64,000 bases of DNA, taken from NCBI RefSeq assembly GCF_025673445.1, contig NZ_JAOVQN010000021.1:17312-81311 (forward strand). Reading direction: 5' to 3'. Shown in pieces: positions 48,505 to 56,068 of the stretch. Both the position numbers and the translations under genes were made by a program. How positions within the stretch are numbered: position 1 is the first letter of the stretch; every line of letters starts with the position of its first letter. A model generated the notes under the pieces. The model searched no databases. It was not told the origin of the DNA and saw only the letters and a program-made list of their open reading frames with translations. The DNA is from Ruegeria_B marisflavi. Lineage in GTDB: Bacteria; Pseudomonadota; Alphaproteobacteria; Rhodobacterales; Rhodobacteraceae.

Positions 48505-48522
48505 TTTTATCAACTGGTAAAA
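48505..48522 (-). promoter_or_regulatory. RutR-like palindrome upstream of preT
   Basis: TTTTATCA-AC-TGGTAAAA, 57 bases upstream of preT, keeps seven of eight arm pairs and the same centre AC as the perfect site at 43676-43693. It is a likely second operator for the RutR-like protein. Confidence 0.65.
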
Positions 48523-48536
48523 TTTATCTTTCGGTC

Positions 48537-48568
48537 AAAAATGAAAAACCCGGGCGAAATCGCCCGGG
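48537..48568 (-). terminator. Rho-independent terminator after cupin gene
   Basis: CCCGGGCG (48549-48556) pairs with CGCCCGGG (48561-48568), loop AAAT. On the minus strand five Ts, then CATTTTTG, follow. It ends the cupin transcript ahead of the preT promoter. Confidence 0.85.
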
Positions 48569-48625
48569 ACAGAGAGGAAAAGCGCAAGAATTTTCGGAAA
48601 AAACTTTACTTGCTCCGCGTGGAAG

Positions 48626-49258
48626 TCAGACCATCGCGATCAGATGTCCGGATTTCACCCAGACGCGCGCGCCTTCAGGCCCCGTAGTCAGATCCAGCCT
48701 GCCACCCGGCGGCAGGCGTAGCCAGTCCCAGCGGGAGAACGTCTCGCCACCTTCCTGAAACCCGCCCTCCAGCACGAAGACCTCGATGCCGCCGGGCAGA
48801 TCGCGCATCACCCGCGCGCCTGCCACCCAGCTTTCCAGCCGCACCTCTTCATGTGCATCGGCAAAGAGTGTCTCGTCGCTCTTTCCGGTGATCGACCGGC
48901 GCACCTCGGTACGGTCCGCAGGGTCGAACTGGTGGAGTTTAACGAGGATGGTCGCCCCCGGCTCGGTTGCGGGTGTATGGGACGAGGTCGGCGGGTTGCG
49001 CACATAAGAGCCGGTCGGAAAATCGCCCAGCTCATCCTGAAACACACCGTCCAGAACCAGGTATTCCTCGCCTCCTTCATGGGTATGGGCGGCAAAGGCG
49101 CTGCCCGGCGAAAAGCGAACGATGGTGGTGGCGCGTGCCACCTCGGCCCCGATCCGGTCCAGCATCTTGCGTTCGACCCCGGGCGCGGGCGACGGCACCC
49201 AGTCCGTCTGGTCGAAATGCACCGCCGCACGCTGGCTGAAATCCGCATTGATCCGCAT
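48626..49258 (-). CDS. Two-domain cupin (ChrR-like)
   Basis: A 210-residue bicupin. The first half has HTHEGGEEYLVLDGVFQDE with metal-ligand residues, and the second half reads GIEVFVLEGGFQEGG. Related proteins are anti-sigma ChrR cupin domains and stand-alone cupins of unknown role. No sigma factor lies nearby, so a regulator function is not supported. Start at 49258; the frame reaches 49372. Confidence 0.82.
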   Translation of the reverse strand: MRINADFSQRAAVHFDQTDWVPSPAPGVERKMLDRIGAEVARATTIVRFSPGSAFAAHTHEGGEEYLVLDGVFQDELGDFPTGSYVRNPPTSSHTPATEPGATILVKLHQFDPADRTEVRRSITGKSDETLFADAHEEVRLESWVAGARVMRDLPGGIEVFVLEGGFQEGGETFSRWDWLRLPPGGRLDLTTGPEGARVWVKSGHLIAMV

Positions 49259-49574
49259 GGGTTGTTTCCTGCTTGCTCTGTCGCCCGTCGATCTGGAGCG
49301 CTGCGGGGGCCAAGAAAGCACGTTCACGCATAGGTGATCAACCGCCCCGACCCTCGACCGCGGCCAAGACACTTGACAGGAGCCATTCCTTTAACCTTAA
49401 AATTTCATGCATGAAGGAAGTTCGACGACACCCCACGGTTCGTAAGGCCGGTTCCCGCGCTGCTCTCGCGATTTTCGATAGCGGCATTCGGACAATTTCC
49501 TTGTCTTGCGGCCTTGTCCGACCCGACGCCGAAACAGGCCCGCAAAGGGCAGTATCGGTGAAGAGGAACACCCG
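49259..49574. promoter_or_regulatory. Divergent promoter region, cupin / 3-hydroxyanthranilate dioxygenase
   Basis: 316 bases without a supported gene. A rightward promoter candidate is TTGACA (49373-49378) with TTAAAA (49397-49402), spacing 18. Directly downstream is the perfect 12-base palindrome TTCATGCATGAA (49404-49415), well placed for a repressor. The ribosome site AAGAGGA lies before 49575. Confidence 0.55.
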
Positions 49575-50117
49575 ATGGCACGGCTGAGCGCCTTCAATTT
49601 CCAGAAATGGATCGACGAACACAAACATCTGCTGAAACCGCCCGTTGGCAATCAGCAGGTCTGGGAAGACGCGGATCTGATGGTGACCGTGGTCGGCGGC
49701 CCCAACAAGCGCACCGATTACCATGACGACCCGGTCGAGGAATTCTTCTACCAGCTCAAGGGCGACATGGTGCTGAAACTCTACGAAGGCGGCGAGTTCT
49801 ATGACGTGCCTATCCGCGAGGGCGACATTTTCCTGTTGCCGCCGCATGTGCGCCACTCGCCGCAGCGCCCGCAAGAAGGCTCTGTCGGGCTGGTGATCGA
49901 ACCCAAGCGCCCCGAAGGCGCCCATGACGCCATTGAGTGGTATTGTTTCGGTTGCGGCAGCCTGGTCCACCGGGCTGAGCTTGTGCTGGAAAGCATCGTG
50001 CGAGACCTGCCGCCGGTCTACCAGACATTCTACGCCGACACGGCCGCGCGCACCTGCCCCAATTGCGGAGAACTCCATCCGGGCAAAGAGCCACCCGAGG
50101 GTTGGGTGAAACTATAA
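49575..50117 (+). CDS. nbaC: 3-hydroxyanthranilate 3,4-dioxygenase
   Basis: Opens the ring of 3-hydroxyanthranilate (kynurenine pathway). The 180-residue bacterial-type enzyme has Fe ligands in YHDDPVEEFFYQL and PPHVRHSPQRP, and the C-terminal rubredoxin-like site CFGCG...CPNCG typical of the bacterial form. Start at 49575 follows AAGAGGA. No other kynurenine genes are in the window. A TRAP importer follows. Confidence 0.95.
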   Translation: MARLSAFNFQKWIDEHKHLLKPPVGNQQVWEDADLMVTVVGGPNKRTDYHDDPVEEFFYQLKGDMVLKLYEGGEFYDVPIREGDIFLLPPHVRHSPQRPQEGSVGLVIEPKRPEGAHDAIEWYCFGCGSLVHRAELVLESIVRDLPPVYQTFYADTAARTCPNCGELHPGKEPPEGWVKL

Positions 50118-50165
50118 ACCCGGATTAGACTGCCCAAAAACAACGATTCTAACAGGGAGACAACA

Positions 50166-51149
50166 ATGACAATCAGCTTCAAGGGTCTGGCCCAGGGTAT
50201 CGCATGTGCTGCGCTGGTTCTGGGCGCATTACCCGCCGCCGCCAAGGAGTTTCGCCTTGGCCTGATCACCCCGCCGCCCCATACCTGGACCAAGGCGGCC
50301 GAGGCGTTCGGCGCCGAACTGGCCGAGAAATCCGGCGGTGCACACAGCGTTTCGGTGTTCCCGGCGCAGCAGCTGGGCAACGAGGCGCAGATGCTGCAAC
50401 AGTTGCAGACCGGCGCACTGGACATGGCCTTCATGACGATCGCCGAGGTCTCGAACCGGGTTCCGAACATGGGCGCGTTCTATGCACCCTACCTTGCCAA
50501 TGACATCGGTCATGCTGCCGCCATCCTGCGGTCGGACACTGCCAAGGGAATGCTGGACGTCCTACCGCAAGAGGCCGGCGTCGTTGGCGTAGGCTATGGC
50601 AGCGCGGGCATGCGCCAGATCCTGAGCCGCGGCCCGGTCAATTCGGCCGCCGACCTAAAGGGGCTGAAGCTGCGTATCACCCCTTTTGACCCGATCCTCG
50701 ATTTCTACAACGCACTGGGCGCCGCGCCCACGCCGATGCCGCTGCCAGCGGTCTATGATGCGCTGGCCAATGGCCAGGTCGATGCCATCGACATGGATGT
50801 CGAGCTGATCAACGTTCTGAAATACCACGAACATGCCGACACAATCCTGATCTCGAACCACATGATGTTCCCGATGGTTGGGCTGATTTCGGCCCGGGTC
50901 TATGCCGGTCTCAGCGATGACGACAAGGCGATGATCTCGGAACTGATGGCCAAGCATGTGGACAGCACGCTGGACGTCTATATCGCCAAGGAACCGGAAT
51001 GGACCGACGCCCTGACCAAGGTCGGCAAGATGTTCAAGACCGTGGATTCCGAATTCTTTGGCGAGGCAATCGCGCAATGGGAGGCAACCTGGACCGCCAA
51101 GGCCCCGTCCCTGGCTGATCTGCGCAAGACCGCTGCGGACACCCAATAA
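50166..51149 (+). CDS. TRAP transporter substrate-binding protein (DctP type)
   Basis: A 327-residue periplasmic binding protein with a Sec signal (about 1-26) and the DctP pattern (LKGLKLRITPFDPILDFYNALGA). It follows the dioxygenase gene by 48 bases, so its ligand may be a related aromatic acid. It differs clearly from the DctP protein at 8 kb. Confidence 0.9.
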   Translation: MTISFKGLAQGIACAALVLGALPAAAKEFRLGLITPPPHTWTKAAEAFGAELAEKSGGAHSVSVFPAQQLGNEAQMLQQLQTGALDMAFMTIAEVSNRVPNMGAFYAPYLANDIGHAAAILRSDTAKGMLDVLPQEAGVVGVGYGSAGMRQILSRGPVNSAADLKGLKLRITPFDPILDFYNALGAAPTPMPLPAVYDALANGQVDAIDMDVELINVLKYHEHADTILISNHMMFPMVGLISARVYAGLSDDDKAMISELMAKHVDSTLDVYIAKEPEWTDALTKVGKMFKTVDSEFFGEAIAQWEATWTAKAPSLADLRKTAADTQ

Positions 51150-51164
51150 CCCAAGCGACACAGC

Positions 51165-51193
51165 AAACGGGCCGGTCCCTGACTGGCCCGTTT
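51165..51193 (+). terminator. Intercistronic stem-loop between dctP and dctQ
   Basis: AAACGGGCC (51165-51173) pairs with GGCCCGTTT (51185-51193). Only TTT follows, inside the stem. Such hairpins usually raise binding-protein message relative to the permeases. Confidence 0.55.
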
Positions 51194-51216
51194 CGCGCAA
51201 ACAAACAGGCAGGCAC

Positions 51217-51759
51217 ATGCTGTATCGAGCATCCCGTTTCTGGGCCAGGGTCGAGATCTTTTGCGCCGCGACGCTGGCCGCGTCCGTGACCGGGCTGATC
51301 CTGCTGAACGTAACGACCCGCGCCGCCGGTAACGCGATCTATTGGGTCGACGAGGCGGCGATCTATGCCATGGTCTGGATGACCTTTCTGGCAGCCTCTG
51401 CCGCCGTGCATTTTCGCAGTGCCATTTCCGTCACGATTGTGAACGAGGTTCTGACAGCCCCGCTGCGACGGCTGCTTGGGCGTGCCGTCGACATGGTGTT
51501 GTTCCTCTTTGCCTGCCTGATGGTCTGGATCTGCCTGCGCTGGTTCATGCCGCTGGAACTCATGCGGGCAGGATGGGATGTAAAACTGTTTCAGGGGCAG
51601 ACCTTCAACTTCATCTATGCCGAACCCACCAATACGATCGGCCTGAAGAAGGTCTGGGTCTGGCTGGTGATCCCGCTCTTCACCTTTGGATTGCTTCTGC
51701 ATTCCTTTGCGAACCTGTTCCACCCCGACCCGGACACCCAGCCGGAGAACCAGAGATGA
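51217..51759 (+). CDS. TRAP transporter small permease (DctQ type)
   Basis: A 180-residue, four-helix protein with the DctQ motif NAIYWVDEAAIYAMVWMTFL. The frame reaches back to 51058 over the dctP end; 51217 was chosen as the first ATG after the hairpin. It overlaps the large permease by ATGA. Confidence 0.9.
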   Translation: MLYRASRFWARVEIFCAATLAASVTGLILLNVTTRAAGNAIYWVDEAAIYAMVWMTFLAASAAVHFRSAISVTIVNEVLTAPLRRLLGRAVDMVLFLFACLMVWICLRWFMPLELMRAGWDVKLFQGQTFNFIYAEPTNTIGLKKVWVWLVIPLFTFGLLLHSFANLFHPDPDTQPENQR

Positions 51760-53015
51760 CCCCCGTTCTTTTCGCCCTGCTCCTGTTCGGTTCGGTCCCG
51801 ATTGCGCTGGTGCTGGCGCTGACTGCACTGTGGTACATCTATGACAGCGGCAATCTGGTGCTTTATGACAGTTTCGCCCAGCAGATGTTCGCAGGCGTAG
51901 AGAATTACGGGCTGCTTGCCATTCCGCTGTTCATCCTGACCGGAGAACTGATGAACGAAGGCGGCATGACCCAGCGGCTGGTGCGCGCCGCGCGCGTCTT
52001 TGTCGGCGGGTTTCGGGGCGGGATGGCCTATATCAACCTGCTGGCCAATATGTTCATGGCCGCGATCATCGGATCGGCGGCCAGCCAGATCGCGGTGATG
52101 AGCCGGGCCATGGTGCCCGCAATGAAGGAAGAGGGCTATGACCCCGGTTTCGCCGCCGCCACCACCGCTGCTGGCGGGTTGCTGGCGCCGGTCATTCCGC
52201 CGTCGATGCTGTTTGTGATCTATGGCGTTCTGGCGCAATTGCCGATTGGTGATCTGTTCATCGCCGGGATCATCCCCGGCCTGATCATGGCTGGATCGTT
52301 CTTTGTCGTCGTCGCCCTGATCGGATTGTGGCAGGAGTTTCCCAAGGGCGACTGGATGACAATGCCGCAGGCGGTGCGCGCCCTGCGCGACGCTCTGCCC
52401 GCCTTTCTGATCCCGCTGGCCATCGTCGGCGGTATCCTCTTTGGCATCGCCACGCCCACCGAAAGCGCTGCGGTGGCCTCGCTCATCGCCTTTGCCGTCG
52501 GCTGGCTGATCTATCGCGAGATCCATATCCGCGACCTGGGCGCCATGTTCGCCCGCACCGCCACCAATTCCTCGCTGGTGATTTTCATGATCGCGGCGGC
52601 GAATGTGTTTGGCTGGGTGGTGATCTACGAGGAACTGCCACAAAAGCTGGCGGCGTTCCTGACCACCGTGACTTCGGACCCGTTCACCTTTCTTCTGATC
52701 GTCAACCTGTGCCTGCTGTTCGTGGGCATGTTGATAGACGGGATCGCGGCGCTGATCCTGATCACACCGATCCTGCTGCCAATCGCGATGAACAGTTATG
52801 GCATCAGCCCCTATCAGTTCGGCGTGGTGATCAGCCTGAACCTTGTTCTCGGGCTGCTGACGCCGCCGGTGGGCGTCGGTCTCTATATCGCGTCCGCCAT
52901 GTCAGGCGTGCGGCCTTTCACCATCTTCGCCGCACTCTGGCCTTTTCTGCTGGCGGTCACGGCGGTGCTGATCTTGCTGAGTTACTTCCCGATCCTCAGC
53001 ACCGCATTGATCTGA
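51756..53015 (+). CDS. TRAP transporter large permease (DctM type)
   Basis: A 419-residue DctM protein with IPPSMLFVIYGVLAQLPIGDL and GLLTPPVGVGLYIAS. It overlaps dctQ by ATGA and closes the second TRAP operon. Confidence 0.93.
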   Translation: MTPVLFALLLFGSVPIALVLALTALWYIYDSGNLVLYDSFAQQMFAGVENYGLLAIPLFILTGELMNEGGMTQRLVRAARVFVGGFRGGMAYINLLANMFMAAIIGSAASQIAVMSRAMVPAMKEEGYDPGFAAATTAAGGLLAPVIPPSMLFVIYGVLAQLPIGDLFIAGIIPGLIMAGSFFVVVALIGLWQEFPKGDWMTMPQAVRALRDALPAFLIPLAIVGGILFGIATPTESAAVASLIAFAVGWLIYREIHIRDLGAMFARTATNSSLVIFMIAAANVFGWVVIYEELPQKLAAFLTTVTSDPFTFLLIVNLCLLFVGMLIDGIAALILITPILLPIAMNSYGISPYQFGVVISLNLVLGLLTPPVGVGLYIASAMSGVRPFTIFAALWPFLLAVTAVLILLSYFPILSTALI

Positions 53016-53040
53016 CCGCCCCGAGAAGGGGCCAGACGCG

Positions 53041-53601
53041 TCAGGGCATCAGCACCTGCGCACGCGCGAAACTGGCACTGTCGGCGCTCAGATCGTCATA
53101 GATCAGCTCAACCTCGATCTGCGCGACAGAGCCCGAAGGGAAGCTGCGGAAAGGCAACCCGTCGCTTTCGATGATCGCATTGGGCGCGGCGGTCTCGGCA
53201 TGGCAAGGTGGCAAGGGCCAGACCTCTGGCGCGGCCCCGTTGATCGCGACAGTCATCTGGGCCAGCCCACAGCGCCAGGACCACAAATGCGTGACATAGA
53301 GCAGGTCCTGCCCGTCATAGTCGCGCAGCGCCACCCAGTTGCCACGCGTAGCATTCAGGATCGGCTTCACCTCGGTCGCAGTGGTGAACTTGCCGCTGGG
53401 CACCTGCGGTTCGGCCACGAGTTGCGGCGCGGGCGATAGAAAGACTGGCGCGGCGGGCGCCTCGGCCGAGGGCGCCTGAGTCAGGAAAGCGGGCGCGGCA
53501 GGCGCCTCCGCCGCGGCGCTTTCGGTTGGCGCGGGCGTCTTGTCCTCGCCCTGGGACGACTGCGCCGCGCCGGCGATGAGGAACAACAGAATATCGAGCA
53601 T
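53041..53601 (-). CDS. Secreted hypothetical protein with Ala/Pro repeats
   Basis: A 186-residue protein: short hydrophobic leader (MLDILLFLIAGAAQ), a low-complexity Ala/Pro/Glu linker with two AEAPAAP-FL repeats (about 30-60), then a beta-rich domain (about 75-186) with WRCGLAQM and PLPPCHAE, whose two cysteines may pair. Start at 53601 follows GAAAGG. Family not recognised. Confidence 0.7.
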   Translation of the reverse strand: MLDILLFLIAGAAQSSQGEDKTPAPTESAAAEAPAAPAFLTQAPSAEAPAAPVFLSPAPQLVAEPQVPSGKFTTATEVKPILNATRGNWVALRDYDGQDLLYVTHLWSWRCGLAQMTVAINGAAPEVWPLPPCHAETAAPNAIIESDGLPFRSFPSGSVAQIEVELIYDDLSADSASFARAQVLMP

Positions 53602-53719
53602 CTGGAACGGGCCTTTCAAAATCAGTTGGCGGGAAATCCGGGCTTTTGGCGCCCGACCCCTGCCCCTATACTACGTCAAAACAGGGGCGCCGCATCAGCA
53701 AATCCGGCGGCGGGCAGAG

Positions 53720-54736
53720 ATGGCAAAACGACAGGTCGCGAAAACGACGGGGCGCAGGCCCTTTAACATCGTGGTGGTGGGCCAGAACAACCGCCTGCAA
53801 TACGAGGCGGTGCTCTTCGCCGCCTCGCTGCGCCATTCGACCCCCGATTTCGATGGCCGCCTGTTCATCGCCCACCCGCAGCCCGGCCGGAAATGGGACG
53901 AGGACCCGAGCATCCAGAGCGACGAGGTGCGCGCCACGCTCGACATGCTGGGGGCCGAGCTTTTGCCGTTTGAGAACAAGGTGTTCGGCCAGACCTATCC
54001 GCATGGTAACAAGATCGAGGCGCTGCTGGCCCTGCCCGAGGGCGAACCTTTTGTCTTTTTCGACACGGACACGCTGGTCACCGGCGACCTGATGTCGGTG
54101 CCCTTCGATTTCAGCCGCCCCACGGCCTCGCTAAAGCGCGAAGGAACCTGGCCGCAACCCACGCTTTACGGGCCGGGCTACAGCGATATCTGGCGGGCGC
54201 TCTATAGCCGGTTCGGACTGGATTTCGAAAGCTCGCTGGATTTCAACCAGCCCGACGAGTACTGGAAGCGCTATCTCTATTTTAACGCGGGCTTCTTCTA
54301 TTATGACTGCCCACACAAATTCGGTCACCGATTCTTGACCTACGCCCGCTCGATCCGCGACACACCGTTGCGGGAACTGGCGTGTCAAAGTCTAGATCCC
54401 TGGCTTGACCAGGTGGCGCTGCCGCTGGTGATCCATTCCTTCGGCGGTGGTCGAGATGCTCTGCCCGAAGGGCTGCTCGACGGTTCGGTCACCTGCCATT
54501 ACCGCCTCTTCCCTCTGCTTTACGCCCGCGAGGCCGATCACGTGGTCAATGTTCTGGAAAAGGTCTGTGCGCCAAACCCGATCAAGAAGGTACTGAAGAA
54601 TTACGAACCACTGAGAAAGATCGTCTATCAGGGAAAAGGCGAGAAAATCCGCGCGATGTTCGACCGCACGGATCTGCCGCATAAGGAGCAGGCCATCCGC
54701 AACCGGATAAAATCAAAAGGGCTTTGGCTCAGGTAG
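53720..54736 (+). CDS. Glycosyltransferase-like protein
   Basis: A 338-residue protein with a GT-A-type start (FNIVVVGQNNRLQYEAVLFAASL) and a DTD metal motif (VFFDTDTLVTGDLM), as in GT8-like enzymes. FNAGFFYYDC and a late VIHSFGGG also fit. The start at 53720 follows GGGCAGAG. Substrate unknown; no sugar genes nearby. Confidence 0.65.
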   Translation: MAKRQVAKTTGRRPFNIVVVGQNNRLQYEAVLFAASLRHSTPDFDGRLFIAHPQPGRKWDEDPSIQSDEVRATLDMLGAELLPFENKVFGQTYPHGNKIEALLALPEGEPFVFFDTDTLVTGDLMSVPFDFSRPTASLKREGTWPQPTLYGPGYSDIWRALYSRFGLDFESSLDFNQPDEYWKRYLYFNAGFFYYDCPHKFGHRFLTYARSIRDTPLRELACQSLDPWLDQVALPLVIHSFGGGRDALPEGLLDGSVTCHYRLFPLLYAREADHVVNVLEKVCAPNPIKKVLKNYEPLRKIVYQGKGEKIRAMFDRTDLPHKEQAIRNRIKSKGLWLR

Positions 54737-55084
54737 AAACTTATTTCCCAAGACCGCCATTCACAGGCACAGCCAAGGGACAAAGAGCCCCTCCAGCAGG
54801 GAAAAAAGAAAGACTGATCGAATGCGCCAACTGATGCCGGGCCCCGGGCAAGAGTTCGCATCCGATCAGCAGTATCCCCACGCACAACCTCGGTCGCACC
54901 ACCTAAGGTGAACTTGATCATTGCGTCGCAAGATCCGTTTGATGGAGATATCGTGGCAAATTGGCATGCCAAGGGGCCGAGTTGCGGATTGACCGTTGCA
55001 TACACAATCAAAATATTGAATATATATCTTGTCAGACTGCGCAAAAGACGCGGTCCTATTTGACAGCGACCCGAAAGGTGCCCC
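54737..55084 (+). promoter_or_regulatory. Promoter region of the RND efflux operon
   Basis: 348 bases without a supported gene. It has the perfect palindrome TTGGCATGCCAA (54961-54972) and just downstream a promoter-like TTGACC (54989-54994) with AATATT (55012-55017), spacing 17. The palindrome may bind a repressor of the pump. The first 200 bases show nothing clear. Confidence 0.5.
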
Positions 55085-56068
55085 ATGAAACGTATTGTCT
55101 TCGCCACCGCGACCTTTGTCTTCGCGTTAACTGCCGGTTTCTCAGCAGCAGCCGAGGCGACTGTGGAGCGGGTGACAAAAACAGAATGGAAGGCTGTGTT
55201 CGCCAAGGTGGAGTCACGGAACAACATCCCTGCACGCTCTCGTCTGGGTGGGACGCTTGAAGCGATATCGGTCGTTGAGGGTTCGCAAGTCACACAAGGT
55301 CAGCACATAGGCACCACAGTTGACGAAAAACTTGAGCTAGAGCTGCGCGCCATTGACGCGCAACTGATGTCTCTGAACTCGGAACTGACCAATGCACAGG
55401 CGGAACTCGCGCGCGGTCTGAACCTGCTGGAACGTGGGGTGACGACAGAACAGAACGTTGACGGTCTGCGCACCAAGGTGGAAGTGATCCAAGGCCGGAT
55501 CGGGGCGACCGAGGCGCAAAAGGATGTCCTGTTGCAACGCACCGACGAAGGCCGGATCCTTGCCCCAATCTCCGGTACCGTGATATCGGTGCCTGTAACC
55601 GCCGGTTCGGTGGTACTTCCTGGCGAGATGATCGCGACCATTGGTGGCGGCGGTTTCTTTCTGCGTCTGGCGGTTCCTGAAAGGCATGCTGATTTCCTCA
55701 ACGAAGGAGACGAAATCCAGATTGGTGGCGCTGATGGCGCCGAAACCGGAACTCTGGCCAAGCTTTATCCGCAAATCGAAAACGGACGGGTGATTGCCGA
55801 TGTTGAGGTGGCGAACCTCTCGGCAGATTTCATCGGACGCCGAGTATTGGTGCGGCTCCCGGTCGGTCAAACCGAAACAATGGCTGTCCCGGTGGATGCG
55901 GTTGAATTTCGAATGGGGCTCGATTTCGTCCGTGTGGCCTCTGCCGGTGGAGAAGCATCGGAAAGGGTCGTGATGATAGGTGAACTGTTCAATGTCGCAG
56001 GGACCCAAATGGTGGAAGTCCTGTCTGGCTTGCGTGTCGGCGAAACGCTGGTGACCGGTCATGAGTGA
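55085..56068 (+). CDS. RND efflux periplasmic adaptor (MFP)
   Basis: A 327-residue HlyD/AcrA-type adaptor with a Sec signal (about 1-22), a lipoyl-like half (VVEGSQVTQGQHIGTTVDE), a short coiled coil (about 80-140) and the second half (LAPISGTVISVPVTAGSVV). It is short for the family. It overlaps the pump gene by eight bases; no TolC-type channel is encoded here. Confidence 0.9.
   Translation: MKRIVFATATFVFALTAGFSAAAEATVERVTKTEWKAVFAKVESRNNIPARSRLGGTLEAISVVEGSQVTQGQHIGTTVDEKLELELRAIDAQLMSLNSELTNAQAELARGLNLLERGVTTEQNVDGLRTKVEVIQGRIGATEAQKDVLLQRTDEGRILAPISGTVISVPVTAGSVVLPGEMIATIGGGGFFLRLAVPERHADFLNEGDEIQIGGADGAETGTLAKLYPQIENGRVIADVEVANLSADFIGRRVLVRLPVGQTETMAVPVDAVEFRMGLDFVRVASAGGEASERVVMIGELFNVAGTQMVEVLSGLRVGETLVTGHE

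Noticed and set aside
48626..49258. ChrR anti-sigma factor
   Set aside because: No sigma-factor gene adjacent and no N-terminal anti-sigma domain, only cupin halves.
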